A DNA stretch of 64,000 nucleotides from an uncultured bacterium (GCA_937998865.1 CALLBR010000001.1:1-64000), one strand, 5' to 3'; positions 19,079 through 28,304 are shown, numbered from the stretch's first letter. Notes: generated from the letters alone by a model not told the origin. Translations and numbers: made by a program.

Positions 19079-19821
19079 TCTGTGCCTCCTGTTTGTTCAT
19101 CTGATTCTTCATCTGCTTTGCGTAAAATAAAGGAAAATTTCTTTATTTCGGGCTCTTTTTCTTCAAAGGTAATTAGTTCTTCATCAACAAATTCTTCAAC
19201 TTCACCGTAATATTCATACCTTAAACAGCATTTTAGTCTACCGCATACTCCTGAAAGTTTTGAGACATTTAAGACGATTTCCTGATCTTTTGCCATCTTC
19301 AGTGAAATGGGTTTAAAGAAGCTTATATATCTTTTACAACATATTTCCATTCCACAGACACCGATGCCACCGAAATATTTAGCTTCATCTCTAACACCAA
19401 TCTGTCTCATCTCAATTCTTGTCTTAAATTTTGCAGCTAAGTCTTTTACCAGTTCTCTGAAGTCTACTCTTCCCTCTGCAGTAAAATAAAAAATTATTCT
19501 CTTTCTATCAAGGGCAGATTCTACAACAAGAAGTTTCATAGGAAGGCCTCTTTGTCTTATTCTATCAAGACAAAAATCTTTTGCTTCTCTCTCAACATCC
19601 AGATTTTTTTCATAATTTTTCAGGTCCTCTGATGTAGCTTTTCGGATTATAGGCTTTAAAGAGGGGTTATTTTCTTCTTTTAGATTAATTACAGGTCCTA
19701 TAGTCAAACCAAAGTCTCCTTCCACTACAACAAGATCTCCTATTTTTATTCCTTCCTCTTCACTAAAGTATCTATATACTTTACCAAAGGGTCTTATTTT
19801 TACAAATACAGTTTTACTCAT
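19075..19821 (-). CDS. ricT: PSP1-domain protein, RicT/YaaT-like
   Basis: 248 residues. The PSP1 C-terminal domain carries conserved cysteines in GVCGMEICCKRY and SGVCGRLKCCLRYEY, which in Bacillus RicT help hold iron-sulfur clusters in the RicAFT complex affecting RNase Y. The glycine-rich N-terminal beta domain (VFVKIRPFGKVYRYF) is also typical. No ricA or ricF homologue is in the window, so the complex itself is not shown. Encoded between holB and metG with short overlaps on both sides, the classic order. Confidence 0.85.
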   Translation of the reverse strand: MSKTVFVKIRPFGKVYRYFSEEEGIKIGDLVVVEGDFGLTIGPVINLKEENNPSLKPIIRKATSEDLKNYEKNLDVEREAKDFCLDRIRQRGLPMKLLVVESALDRKRIIFYFTAEGRVDFRELVKDLAAKFKTRIEMRQIGVRDEAKYFGGIGVCGMEICCKRYISFFKPISLKMAKDQEIVLNVSKLSGVCGRLKCCLRYEYYGEVEEFVDEELITFEEKEPEIKKFSFILRKADEESDEQTGGTE

Positions 19822-20731
19822 TTATGACTCTCCTTAATGTTTTAGAAATATAATTCCAAACAATGGCTCTATTAAGATTTAAGTCTATGTTTTTCCTAAT
19901 TTCCAGGAGCCTATCATAAATTGCAAATAGATCCTCTAATAAAAGATTATCCCGAAATTTAATGGGTAAATGGCTATAGTTTTCTGTTCCTCTTATTTTG
20001 AGGCATATTTGGTCTCTAATTACAATAAATAGGAATTCAAGCCACCATTTTAGTTCTTCATTATCTCTCCAGGGTGATTTTTTAATTTTTTTTATTTGTA
20101 GAGAATCGATAAAAAAATTAATTTTTTTTACTAAATCAAAAGATTCGAAAATACCCGGTCTACCCATGGAGAGTCTTATTAACTCTTCATAATTGTCTTG
20201 ATGAGGAATTAATTTTTTTATTGCCTCTGTGGATAGTGGATTAAAATAAATCTTAAAAGTTCTTGAAATAAGCGGCTCAGGTAAAGAATCAGTATTTTCA
20301 CAGGTTAAGATAATAACGTTATTAGAAGGTGGTTCTTCAAGAGTTTTTAAGAAGGCATTAGCTGCTGCCCTATTCATTTTTTCTGCATTTTTTATTATTA
20401 CTGCCTTATATTTTCCTTCGAGAGGCTGCAGAGATAGAAATTCCTCAACTTCTCTAATAGTTTCAATAGGAATTATTTCCTTATCAGGCTTAATTATTTT
20501 TATGTCTGGGTGAATTCCCTTTTCAATTTTTTTACAGGCAATACAATTATCACAACTATCATTCTTTGTATTATAGCAAAGAAGAGCTTTTACATATTCT
20601 ATAGCAGTTGTAGTTTTGCCTATAAAAGGCTCACCTATGAAAAGAAAGGCTCCTGGTATTTTATTTCTATGCAATGTTCCTTTTAACATTTTGATAGCCT
20701 TTTGTTGAGAAATTATCTTGCTAAAACTCAT
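19814..20731 (-). CDS. holB: DNA polymerase III delta' subunit
   Basis: Clamp-loader subunit, 305 residues, AAA+ type. Present: GAFLFIGEPFIGKTT (P-loop variant), a zinc-binding CDNCIACKKI motif, KNAEKMNRAAANAFLKTLEEPP and an arginine-bearing SRTFKI (sensor/arginine finger). The loop reads GEPFIGKT rather than GxxxxGKT with small residues, acceptable for delta'. Overlaps tmk by 11 nt and ricT by 8 nt. Confidence 0.9.
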   Translation of the reverse strand: MSFSKIISQQKAIKMLKGTLHRNKIPGAFLFIGEPFIGKTTTAIEYVKALLCYNTKNDSCDNCIACKKIEKGIHPDIKIIKPDKEIIPIETIREVEEFLSLQPLEGKYKAVIIKNAEKMNRAAANAFLKTLEEPPSNNVIILTCENTDSLPEPLISRTFKIYFNPLSTEAIKKLIPHQDNYEELIRLSMGRPGIFESFDLVKKINFFIDSLQIKKIKKSPWRDNEELKWWLEFLFIVIRDQICLKIRGTENYSHLPIKFRDNLLLEDLFAIYDRLLEIRKNIDLNLNRAIVWNYISKTLRRVINE

Positions 20732-21359
20732 GTTGCAATTTTTTTAGCCTTTCCTTTAATTTATCATAAATTTCTGAGGCAATTTCATTAATACTCTTAT
20801 TGCCGTCAATAACGATAAATCTTTCAGTATCCTTTGAGGCAAGTTGCAAAAAACCCTCTCTTACTCTATTATGAAAAGGGAGGGTTTCAAATTCGAATTT
20901 ATCATTTTTTTTGATTTTTTTATTTCTCTTTAAGCCAATCTCTGGGGATAAATCTAAAAGTACTGTGATGTCTGGTTTAAAATTGTTTAGAAGAATTTTC
21001 TGAAGAGTGGTTATGAGTTCTATAGAAATTCCTCTTCCGTATCCCTGATAAGCTAAGGTTGAATCAGTGAATCTATCGCAAATAACAACAAAGCCCTTTG
21101 ATAGGAAAGGATTAATTTTTTCCTCTATGTGTTGAAGTCTGTCTGCAAAATAAAGAAGCAATTCGCTTAATGGGTTTATGGGTAAAGATGGATTGAGTAA
21201 TAGTTCCCTGATTTTTTTTCCTAATTCTGTGTCTCCAGGTTCAAAAGTTGTTAGTGTTTTAATCCCCCTTTTTTTAAGTCTTTCTGAAAGAATTTCAATT
21301 TGAGTTGATTTGCCAGCCCCTTCAATTCCTTCAAAAGTTATAAAAACTCCTTTTTTCAT
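20721..21359 (-). CDS. tmk: Thymidylate kinase
   Basis: Phosphorylates dTMP to dTDP. 212 residues with the P-loop EGIEGAGKSTQ, ICDRFTDSTLAYQGYGRG (DRY/DRF motif with the base-binding region) and a lid segment near RNKKIKKNDKFE. The ATG directly follows the TAA of the MetE-like gene with no Shine-Dalgarno of its own, suggesting translational coupling. First of the tmk-holB-ricT-metG block. Confidence 0.95.
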   Translation of the reverse strand: MKKGVFITFEGIEGAGKSTQIEILSERLKKRGIKTLTTFEPGDTELGKKIRELLLNPSLPINPLSELLLYFADRLQHIEEKINPFLSKGFVVICDRFTDSTLAYQGYGRGISIELITTLQKILLNNFKPDITVLLDLSPEIGLKRNKKIKKNDKFEFETLPFHNRVREGFLQLASKDTERFIVIDGNKSINEIASEIYDKLKERLKKLQHEF

Positions 21360-22349
21360 TTAAAGAAGGCTTTGTAATTTTTTTAAAAGCCTACAAACTC
21401 TCTCCGCATCAGATTCATCTAAGGAGCCCATTCCACAGGAGGGAGTAAGAATAGATTTTTTCTCTAAAGCTGGAATTTCTCTTGAGAGTTCTTTTATGTT
21501 TGATTTTGCTTTAGTTAAAATTTCATCATCTCCAAGGCCTTTTAGGTCGTCTGTTGTGGGTATAAATCCCCAAGCTATGTACCCACCTCTCTCCTCAATA
21601 AATTTTTTTATCTCATCTTTGTAAATCTTGAATAATTCAAAGAAAAAATAAGCATCGAAACTTAATATGTCCAAATGGTAATTTAGAATTTCTCTCCAAT
21701 CTCCTCTGCCACAACAGTGAAGACCTACAAAAGCACCTACTTGTTTTATGAAGAAAGCTAAATCATTTATCAATCTTGCTGCTTCCTGCTGATCAACAGA
21801 GATATAAGTAGAGGTTCCTATGGCTTGTAAAATAGGTTCGTCAATGAATATGATGACTTCTTTTGAGAATTTTTTAAGAAAATTAATCTGCCATTTAGCC
21901 TTAGCTTTTAGATGTAGTAGACAAACTTCTCTATATGTTTCGTTAAAATAAACAGGTTTTCCTTCTTCATCCCGCAAAGAGAGTGTAAAGGTCAAAGGAC
22001 CAGTAATCTGTCCTTTAAAGATGTCAACTTCTTTAATTTTCAATAATTCAGTTATTTTATGAAGGGCAACAGCAAAATCTTCACTAATAGGGCTTTCTTC
22101 ATCTTCTCTATAATTAGAAAGCCAGTTCATTATGTTTTCTTCATCGTATTTAATGTATATCTTATCTTCTTCCACTACAACTCCTGGTAAGCCCTCAGAA
22201 AATTGAGGGATCATTAATTCTCTGAAGGAAATTTTTGGCATCTGAGGCCAAAAGGGAATATCAAAATACTTTAAGACCATCTCACAAGCAGCATAGGGAT
22301 CTAATTGTGGCATACTTCCTATGCCAGTAATACTGTAAGGCTTTATCAC
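21360..22349 (-). CDS. MetE/UROD-superfamily protein (methionine synthase II-like), GTG start
   Basis: 329 residues beginning MIKPYSITGIGSMPQLDP, the start typical of stand-alone MetE-like and uroporphyrinogen-decarboxylase-like proteins. GQITGPLTFTLSL, FIDEPIL, GLHCCGRGDW and LTPSCGMGS line up with the cobalamin-independent methionine synthase C-terminal barrel: His-Cys and a final Cys are candidate zinc ligands. It lacks the long N-terminal half of MetE. It may transfer methyl groups to thiols from an unknown donor. GTG start with GGAG 8 nt upstream. Confidence 0.72.
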   Translation of the reverse strand: MIKPYSITGIGSMPQLDPYAACEMVLKYFDIPFWPQMPKISFRELMIPQFSEGLPGVVVEEDKIYIKYDEENIMNWLSNYREDEESPISEDFAVALHKITELLKIKEVDIFKGQITGPLTFTLSLRDEEGKPVYFNETYREVCLLHLKAKAKWQINFLKKFSKEVIIFIDEPILQAIGTSTYISVDQQEAARLINDLAFFIKQVGAFVGLHCCGRGDWREILNYHLDILSFDAYFFFELFKIYKDEIKKFIEERGGYIAWGFIPTTDDLKGLGDDEILTKAKSNIKELSREIPALEKKSILTPSCGMGSLDESDAERVCRLLKKLQSLL

Positions 22350-22354
22350 TTAAA

Positions 22355-22570
22355 TCACTCCTTTTGGCTAAGTTTTTTTAAAATTTCAGGATATTCTTTT
22401 GCAAAATCAGAGAAATTCCTTTTTAAAAAAAGTTTTATTGCCTTTATTTCTAAGGTTTGTTCATTAAATTTCTTCAATTCCCTTTCTATAATTAGAAGCT
22501 TTTCAGAAATAACCTTTATTTCTGCTTCTAATAAGGCAAGATGTTCTTTTAATTCCATTAGTTCTTTCAT
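22355..22570 (-). CDS. Small coiled-coil protein, unknown function
   Basis: 71 residues, nearly all predicted helix by eye: leucine/isoleucine heptads from residue 3 to about 45 (ELKEHLALLEAEIKVISEKLLIIERELKKF), then a basic segment (KLFLKRNFSDFAKEYPEI). No recognised domain. Shine-Dalgarno GAGGAA precedes the ATG, and the gene sits 5 nt before the MetE-like gene and 11 nt after the bS22-like gene, which supports it being expressed. Confidence 0.65.
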   Translation of the reverse strand: MKELMELKEHLALLEAEIKVISEKLLIIERELKKFNEQTLEIKAIKLFLKRNFSDFAKEYPEILKKLSQKE

Positions 22571-22581
22571 AAAAGCTTCCT

Positions 22582-22677
22582 CTATTTATTTCTTCTTAAT
22601 GCTCTCATTTTTTTGCGAAGCTTTCTGTATTTGTGTTTCTTAATCTTCTTCTTTCTCCACTTTAGAACACTTCCCAC
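22582..22677 (-). CDS. AURKAIP1/COX24-like basic micro-protein (bS22/mS38 type), GTG start
   Basis: 31 residues, MGSVLKWRKKKIKKHKYRK then LRKKMRALRRNK. The W/KRRKKM-x-KHK-x-RK-x-R-K-x-R pattern is that of the COX24/AURKAIP1 domain, found in mitochondrial mS38 and in the small ribosomal protein bS22 of some bacteria, where it sits in the small-subunit rRNA. More than half of the residues are Lys or Arg. The GTG start directly abuts the TAG of the upstream gene, with AAAGGAGGTG 7 nt before. Too short for most gene finders. Confidence 0.78.
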   Translation of the reverse strand: MGSVLKWRKKKIKKHKYRKLRKKMRALRRNK

Positions 22678-25600
22678 CTATTTCACCTCCTTTGCTTTGA
22701 GTGTTTCCATGAAGGCTTCTATCCAAAGCTCATTTATTGTTGAATTTAATCCGTCAAAGGCAATAGATATTACAGGTATATTATAATCTCTTTGCACAAA
22801 TCTTAACAAAGCTGATACAATTGCACCGGGCATACAGCCAAAAGGCATTGTATTTATTATTCCTTTTACGCCTTTCTTTATAAAGTCAACACTCTTTCCG
22901 ATGCTCAAAATTGTCTCTCCTTCAAAACTATCTGGTATGTAAGGTGAAGCAAATTTAAACAATTCTTTTGTGGAAGGCTCCTGAAGAAATTTTAAAGTTC
23001 CTTTGAAAAAGGATGAAAAATTTTTCTCCACCTTCCACTGAAAAAATTTATTTATAAGAATTTTTATAATAGCAGATTTATCCTTTTTTATCAAGGCCTT
23101 TCTTAAGGCAATTGTATTTACATAGTGAATCCATTCTTCCAGGGGGGTAAGATATACCTCTGCTCCTAAGCTTTCAAGTTTTTTAATAAGCTCTTCATTA
23201 GAAAAATTGTGAGATCTTACAAAAATCTCTCCCACAATTCCTATTAGTGGTTTTTTATCTCTGTATCTTGGAATTTCTTCAAAGTCTTTTTTTATTCTTT
23301 TTAGTAAAGCCTCAAAATTGGCATTTCTTGCCTTAAGTGTATCATGAATTTTAACTAAATATTCTTGATAGACAGAGTCTGTCTGCCCCTTGTTTTTCTC
23401 ATAGGGCCTTGTTTGATGTAAAAATTTAGTCAAAAGGCTATAGGCGATAATTCCCTGCCATGCCCTGAGAGAAAACTCTCCACCTCCTATGTTTAAATCC
23501 TTATAAAACTGGGCATCTTGCTGAGGAGAATAAACAGGGATGTTTTCAAAACCTAATTTTTGAAGCATCATTCTATGGGAGATGTTATATTGTCCAAATC
23601 TACAAGGACCAGCACCAGAAGGCATAAAAAATGCTGTTTTTTCAGGATTAAAATCAGAGGAATGAATGACCTTAAGCATATCTCCTAGGGTTATTACATA
23701 AGGGAAACATTCTCCTCCTGAAACATATTTTCTTCCTAACTCAAGAGATTCTTTGTCTGAGGGAGGCATCACTTCAGCGTCAATTCCACAGTAATTAAAA
23801 GCAGCTTTCAGCGCAAAAGCATGGTCAGACATTCTTGGGATGTAAATAATTCTTTTAGATAAATCAGAACAAATATTTTTAATGAAAGGTATAAAAGTTT
23901 TACCAAAACTTTCTCTCCCTTGCCTTCCCTCTAAGCTATCGATAAAGGCTTCCAATCTAGTGACTAAACCAGCATCTGCACTGTGTTCATCAATCTCAAC
24001 TACTAAATAGGGATAATCTTTCATTTCTTCTTTGAAGTAGTTAATTATAAAAGAGTCTGGGCCACAGGAGAAATTTGTTATGAAAATAGGATAAATATTA
24101 CCCAACTTTTTTACCAATCTGGAAGCTTTTATTATTCTCTGGCCAGAGCGCCAGTATAGATTATTCCATTCTCCCTTTATACTTATTTTGTCCAAAGGAA
24201 GCATGTCCATTGGTATTGGTAAGACATTTAGTCTTGTAAGTTTGCCTGAAATATCAAGGCTTACTGAATTATCAAAAGAGTTATAGGCTCTACCTAAAAT
24301 AACTACAGTAGCTTTTTGATTGAATTTTCTACCTTGTAAATTTTCAAGGAAATTGATTCCTTCTCTTTGTAGAGATTTAATAAATTTTGCCTGATTTTCT
24401 TTTGCAAGACTTATTTTATATTCTAAATTTTTGATTTTTGCGATATTTTTAAAGCTTTCTTTGATTTCATTTATTAAATATTTAAGACCTCTGGAATAAT
24501 CAATTCTTGGAGTAACAATTTTAATTTCTCTGAAGAGTTCTTTGCTTACATAGGGAATTGTTTGCACAAGAGGGCAAGCAAGTCCTCTTTCATATTCATC
24601 AAAAATATTAAGATTCATAAAGCTCGGAAGAAAAATAAGATCAACTCCTTTTTCAATTAGCTCTGCTATATGTCCATAGGCTACTTTTAATGGAAAACAA
24701 GCCTCGGAAGGATTTTTTTCAATGCCTTTGTTAATTATGGCCTTATTTGTCTTTCCAGAGATCTCAACCCTAAAACCAAGTTCCCAAAGAAGGGTGCTCC
24801 AAAAAGGAAGTTGATCATGAAAGAAGAAGATTAAAGGTATTCCAATGGTAGGAAGATTTTTATCCTTGAATCTTTCAGCATACTCATTATGTGCTTTCCA
24901 TAAAAGTTCCTCTCGAATTTTTAGTGGATCAGGAAGTTTTGCTTTATGGGATTCCTTTTCATATTTTTCGCATCTTCCACCATAAAAAAGATATTTTTCT
25001 TCCTTTTCTAATCTAATTTTGTTTATTTCACAATGATTTGGACAGCCTTTACACTCAAAGGAGGAGATACTGTAGGAGGCATCTTTAATAGAGAAGCCTT
25101 TAAATTTGCTGGCTTTTCCGTTTTTCATAAAATCTTTTGCCAGAAGTGCTGCACCTATAGCTCCCATGACTTCGTGATGAGGAGGCACAATAAGAGTTAT
25201 ATCTCTGCTTAGTTTGTTTCTTAGATGATTTTCAAAAGCTGAAACTACAGCTTTGTTGAAGGCTACACCACCTTGGAAAAATACTCTTTTTCCAATTGAT
25301 TTTCCAGCAACTACGCGATTTATATAATTTTCTACAATGCTGTAACATAATCCTGCGATGATATCTTCTTTTTTTGCCCCCTTATGAAGATTTATTACTA
25401 AAGAATTCTCCATAAAAACAGTGCATCTTTCTCCAAGTCTACAAGGACTTTGGGAAGAAAAAGCAAGCCTTTGAAACTCACTTAGACTTACCCCCAATTT
25501 ATCTGCCTGTTCTTCAATAAAAGAACCTGTGCCTGCTGCACAAGCTTTATTCATTTCAAAGTCTACAACTTTTCCATCTTTAAGCCTTATATATTTAGAG

Positions 25601-26838
25601 TCCTGTCCGCCTATTTCAAAGATTGTATCAATGCTACTGTCAAAATGGATAGCACCACGAGCATGGGCTGTAATTTCGTTTTTTACTATGTCAGCTCCTA
25701 CAAAATCACCAATCATATAGCGGCCTGATCCTGTAATACCTACGCCTTTAATTTTAATCCTTGGAAATTCTTCATTTAATTCCTTTAGCCCCTTTTTAAT
25801 AGCATCAATAGGTTTTCCAGCGGTGGGAAGATATTTTTTTGCTATAAGATTGGCTTGTTCATCTATTAGAACAAGATTTGTGCTAACTGAACCTACGTCA
25901 ATACCAAGATAAGCCTCTATTTCTCTATCTTTTAATAAAGATAATTCATAGGGAAAATCATCTGTGCTTTGCACTTCCCCAAGAGGAGGAAGTCCATACT
26001 CAATTTCTGCTTTTATGGTTAGGAGTTTTTCAACAATCTCCTCAGTAAGATAGATATCCTCCTTTTGAGCCTTGATGGCTGCTCCTATTGCTCCTGTTAC
26101 TTCAAAATGCTCAGGGATAAGAATTTCTTCAAGGTTTAAAACCTCTTTAAAGGCTCTTACCATTCCTTTATTTGCTGCAACTCCTCCTTGAAAAGCAACA
26201 ACTCTCTCAACAGGTCGTCCCTTAAACATTGTAGCTTTATAGTTTCTTGCCAGGGCAAAGCAAAGTCCTGAAATAATATCCTCAAGGGGAGTACCTATTT
26301 GCTGAAGATGAATCATGTCAGACTTGGCAAAAACACTACATCTTCCAGCAATTTTTGAGGGTTTCTTTGAAACTGTAGCAAGTCTGCTAAACTCTTCAAT
26401 ACTAAGTCCAAGGCGTTCAGCTTGCTGTTGGAGGAAAGAACCAGTGCCTGCTGCACAGATACTATTAAGGGAAAAATCCTTTATTCTTCCTCCTTTGTCA
26501 AGGAATATAAGCTTAGAGTCCTCTCCTCCAATTTCAATAATGGTTCTTACTGCAGGATAAAACCTAGCTGTTGCTGTTGCTTGTGATACAATTTCGTTTA
26601 CATAATGACATTTTACTGTCTTTGCAATAAATCTACCAGATACCCCTGTAAAACATATTTTTAGTTTCCCAAAACGGGTAAGGACTTCCTTTAGTATTTT
26701 GGAGACAACTTCTGCTGGCTTTCCAATATGTTTAAGATAGATCTTTTCAATGACTTTGGTATTATTATCTATTATGGCTATTTTTGCCGTTTCACTTCCC
26801 ACATCTATTCCAAGGGAATATTTAGAACCCATATTCAT
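22678..26838 (-). CDS. Giant fused acyl-CoA dehydratase activase-type protein (2x BadF ATPase + DUF2229 + HgdB-like)
   Basis: 1386 residues. Two ASKHA ATPase modules in tandem (about 5-260 and 315-575), each with YSLGIDVGSETAK or YLGIDVGSVSTN, GGEDSKLIF/GGQDSKYIR, and a cluster-binding CAAGTGSF...GRCSVF/GERCTVF cysteine pair. A cysteine-rich linker follows (ECKGCPNHC, GGRCEKYE), then a DUF2229 region (about 660-880) and an HgdB/FldB-like C-terminal half with NFSCGPDS, GGECFPYV and SGAGPCRFGQY. Family knowledge: activases use ATP to inject electrons into dehydratases or benzoyl-CoA reductases. Here activator and acceptor-like parts are fused; the substrate is unknown. Overlaps the ubiD end by 17 nt. 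Confidence 0.85.
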   Translation of the reverse strand: MNMGSKYSLGIDVGSETAKIAIIDNNTKVIEKIYLKHIGKPAEVVSKILKEVLTRFGKLKICFTGVSGRFIAKTVKCHYVNEIVSQATATARFYPAVRTIIEIGGEDSKLIFLDKGGRIKDFSLNSICAAGTGSFLQQQAERLGLSIEEFSRLATVSKKPSKIAGRCSVFAKSDMIHLQQIGTPLEDIISGLCFALARNYKATMFKGRPVERVVAFQGGVAANKGMVRAFKEVLNLEEILIPEHFEVTGAIGAAIKAQKEDIYLTEEIVEKLLTIKAEIEYGLPPLGEVQSTDDFPYELSLLKDREIEAYLGIDVGSVSTNLVLIDEQANLIAKKYLPTAGKPIDAIKKGLKELNEEFPRIKIKGVGITGSGRYMIGDFVGADIVKNEITAHARGAIHFDSSIDTIFEIGGQDSKYIRLKDGKVVDFEMNKACAAGTGSFIEEQADKLGVSLSEFQRLAFSSQSPCRLGERCTVFMENSLVINLHKGAKKEDIIAGLCYSIVENYINRVVAGKSIGKRVFFQGGVAFNKAVVSAFENHLRNKLSRDITLIVPPHHEVMGAIGAALLAKDFMKNGKASKFKGFSIKDASYSISSFECKGCPNHCEINKIRLEKEEKYLFYGGRCEKYEKESHKAKLPDPLKIREELLWKAHNEYAERFKDKNLPTIGIPLIFFFHDQLPFWSTLLWELGFRVEISGKTNKAIINKGIEKNPSEACFPLKVAYGHIAELIEKGVDLIFLPSFMNLNIFDEYERGLACPLVQTIPYVSKELFREIKIVTPRIDYSRGLKYLINEIKESFKNIAKIKNLEYKISLAKENQAKFIKSLQREGINFLENLQGRKFNQKATVVILGRAYNSFDNSVSLDISGKLTRLNVLPIPMDMLPLDKISIKGEWNNLYWRSGQRIIKASRLVKKLGNIYPIFITNFSCGPDSFIINYFKEEMKDYPYLVVEIDEHSADAGLVTRLEAFIDSLEGRQGRESFGKTFIPFIKNICSDLSKRIIYIPRMSDHAFALKAAFNYCGIDAEVMPPSDKESLELGRKYVSGGECFPYVITLGDMLKVIHSSDFNPEKTAFFMPSGAGPCRFGQYNISHRMMLQKLGFENIPVYSPQQDAQFYKDLNIGGGEFSLRAWQGIIAYSLLTKFLHQTRPYEKNKGQTDSVYQEYLVKIHDTLKARNANFEALLKRIKKDFEEIPRYRDKKPLIGIVGEIFVRSHNFSNEELIKKLESLGAEVYLTPLEEWIHYVNTIALRKALIKKDKSAIIKILINKFFQWKVEKNFSSFFKGTLKFLQEPSTKELFKFASPYIPDSFEGETILSIGKSVDFIKKGVKGIINTMPFGCMPGAIVSALLRFVQRDYNIPVISIAFDGLNSTINELWIEAFMETLKAKEVK

Positions 26839-28267
26839 GCCATCTATTGTTTACAAGTTCTATAATTTCCTTTGATTGCTTTATTTCCTCAGGCCAGTCT
26901 CTCATCATGCCCTCTTCACGACTCTTACGGGTTGCATCAATTCCCATTTTACCACCAAATCTGGGAAAGCTTGAGGCATGATCTAATTCATCCAGGGGAC
27001 CTTCAGAAATTATTACATCTCTTCGCCAATCTACGTTGTTTAGAACTTTCCAGGCAGTAGTAGACAGATCTTTTACATCTACATCTTCATCCACAACGAT
27101 TATAAGTTTTGAAAACATCATCTGTCCCATTCCCCACAATCCATGAATTATCTTTTTACCATGGCCAGGATATTGTTTTTTTATTGAAATTATGGCAGCA
27201 TTGTGGAAGACTCCCTCCATTGGAAGATTCATATCTCTTATTTCTGGGAATTGAAGCCTAAGCAAGGGAAGAAATATTCTTTCTGTTGCCTTAGCCATGT
27301 AGCAGTCTTCCATGGGTGGTTTTCCCACCACTGTGGCAGGATAGATGGGATTTTTTCTATGGGTGATACAAGTAATGTGAAACACAGGGAATTTGTCTAC
27401 CGGCGAATAAAAACCGGTATGATCTCCAAAGGGTCCTTCATCTCTAAGCTCTTGGGGATCTATATATCCTTCAAGGACAAACTCTGCGTTAGCAGGCACT
27501 TCAATGTCACAAGTTATGCATTTTACCATTTCTACAGGACTGTTTCTTAGGAAACCAGCAAAAACCATTTCATCTACTCCATAAGGAAGAGGTGCTGTAG
27601 ATGAATAAATAACAGCAGGATCCGACCCAATAGCTACTGCAACCGGCATTCTTTTCCCAAGTTCTTTATAAAGACGGTAATGGCTTGCACCATCTTTATG
27701 AATATGCCAGTGCATACCTGTTGTCTTTTCGTCATAAACATGCATTCTGTACATTCCGCAGTTTTGTTTCCCCGTGTGGGGATCACGAGTAAAAACCATA
27801 GGAAAAGTAATAAATCTACCACCATCAAGAGGCCAAGTTTTAAGTATGGGAAGTTTTGTTAAATCTGGTTTATCTTCTATTACTTCCTGACAAGGAGCAT
27901 TTTTAACTCTTTTGGGAAGATACTTACTAATCTCAATTAGATTGAAAAGGGCTGTTATTTTTTCCCTTAGGGTTTTTGGAGGTGTTTGATTAAGAAGTTT
28001 TTCAATTCTTTTCCCTATATCATCTAAATTTTCAACCTCCAATGCAAGGCACATTCTCTCAAAGGAGCCAAAAATATTCGTTACAACAGGAAACTGAGAA
28101 CCTTTCACTTTTTCAAAAAAGAGTGCTTTGCCTCCTTTAGAGGATTTACACATCCTATCTGTAATCTCAGCTATTTCAAGCTCAGGATCAACTTCTACCT
28201 TAATTCTGTGTAAAAGTCTTTTTTTTTCAAGCAGATCAATAAATTCCTTTAAATCTCTGTAAGCCAT
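26822..28267 (-). CDS. ubiD: UbiD family prenylated-FMN decarboxylase
   Basis: 481 residues, aligned end to end with E. coli-type UbiD: YRDLKEFIDLLEKKRLLHRI, TWPLDGGRFITFP, QNCGMYRMHV, VEMVKCITCDIEVPA, EGPFGDHTGFYSP (catalytic Glu-Arg-Glu region) and GKMGIDATRK. Needs prenyl-FMN made by a UbiX homologue, not seen here. Likely in menaquinone synthesis (the futalosine route uses a UbiD homologue, MqnL) but an aromatic-acid role is possible, given the activase next to it. First gene of a 13-gene run; promoter and leaderless start described at 28275. Confidence 0.88.
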   Translation of the reverse strand: MAYRDLKEFIDLLEKKRLLHRIKVEVDPELEIAEITDRMCKSSKGGKALFFEKVKGSQFPVVTNIFGSFERMCLALEVENLDDIGKRIEKLLNQTPPKTLREKITALFNLIEISKYLPKRVKNAPCQEVIEDKPDLTKLPILKTWPLDGGRFITFPMVFTRDPHTGKQNCGMYRMHVYDEKTTGMHWHIHKDGASHYRLYKELGKRMPVAVAIGSDPAVIYSSTAPLPYGVDEMVFAGFLRNSPVEMVKCITCDIEVPANAEFVLEGYIDPQELRDEGPFGDHTGFYSPVDKFPVFHITCITHRKNPIYPATVVGKPPMEDCYMAKATERIFLPLLRLQFPEIRDMNLPMEGVFHNAAIISIKKQYPGHGKKIIHGLWGMGQMMFSKLIIVVDEDVDVKDLSTTAWKVLNNVDWRRDVIISEGPLDELDHASSFPRFGGKMGIDATRKSREEGMMRDWPEEIKQSKEIIELVNNRWHEYGF

Positions 28268-28274
28268 ATTAAGT

Positions 28275-28304
28275 ATTATCTCTACTTAAAAAGTATTCTG
28301 TCAA
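28275..28304 (-). promoter_or_regulatory. Promoter of the 14-kb ubiD-to-MFS operon; leaderless ubiD
   Basis: Minus strand TTGACA (28299-28304), 18-nt spacer, GATAAT (28275-28280), then 7 nt and the ubiD ATG at 28267. No Shine-Dalgarno lies between, so the mRNA should begin at or beside the AUG. It is the best -35 match among the leaderless candidates. Confidence 0.6.
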
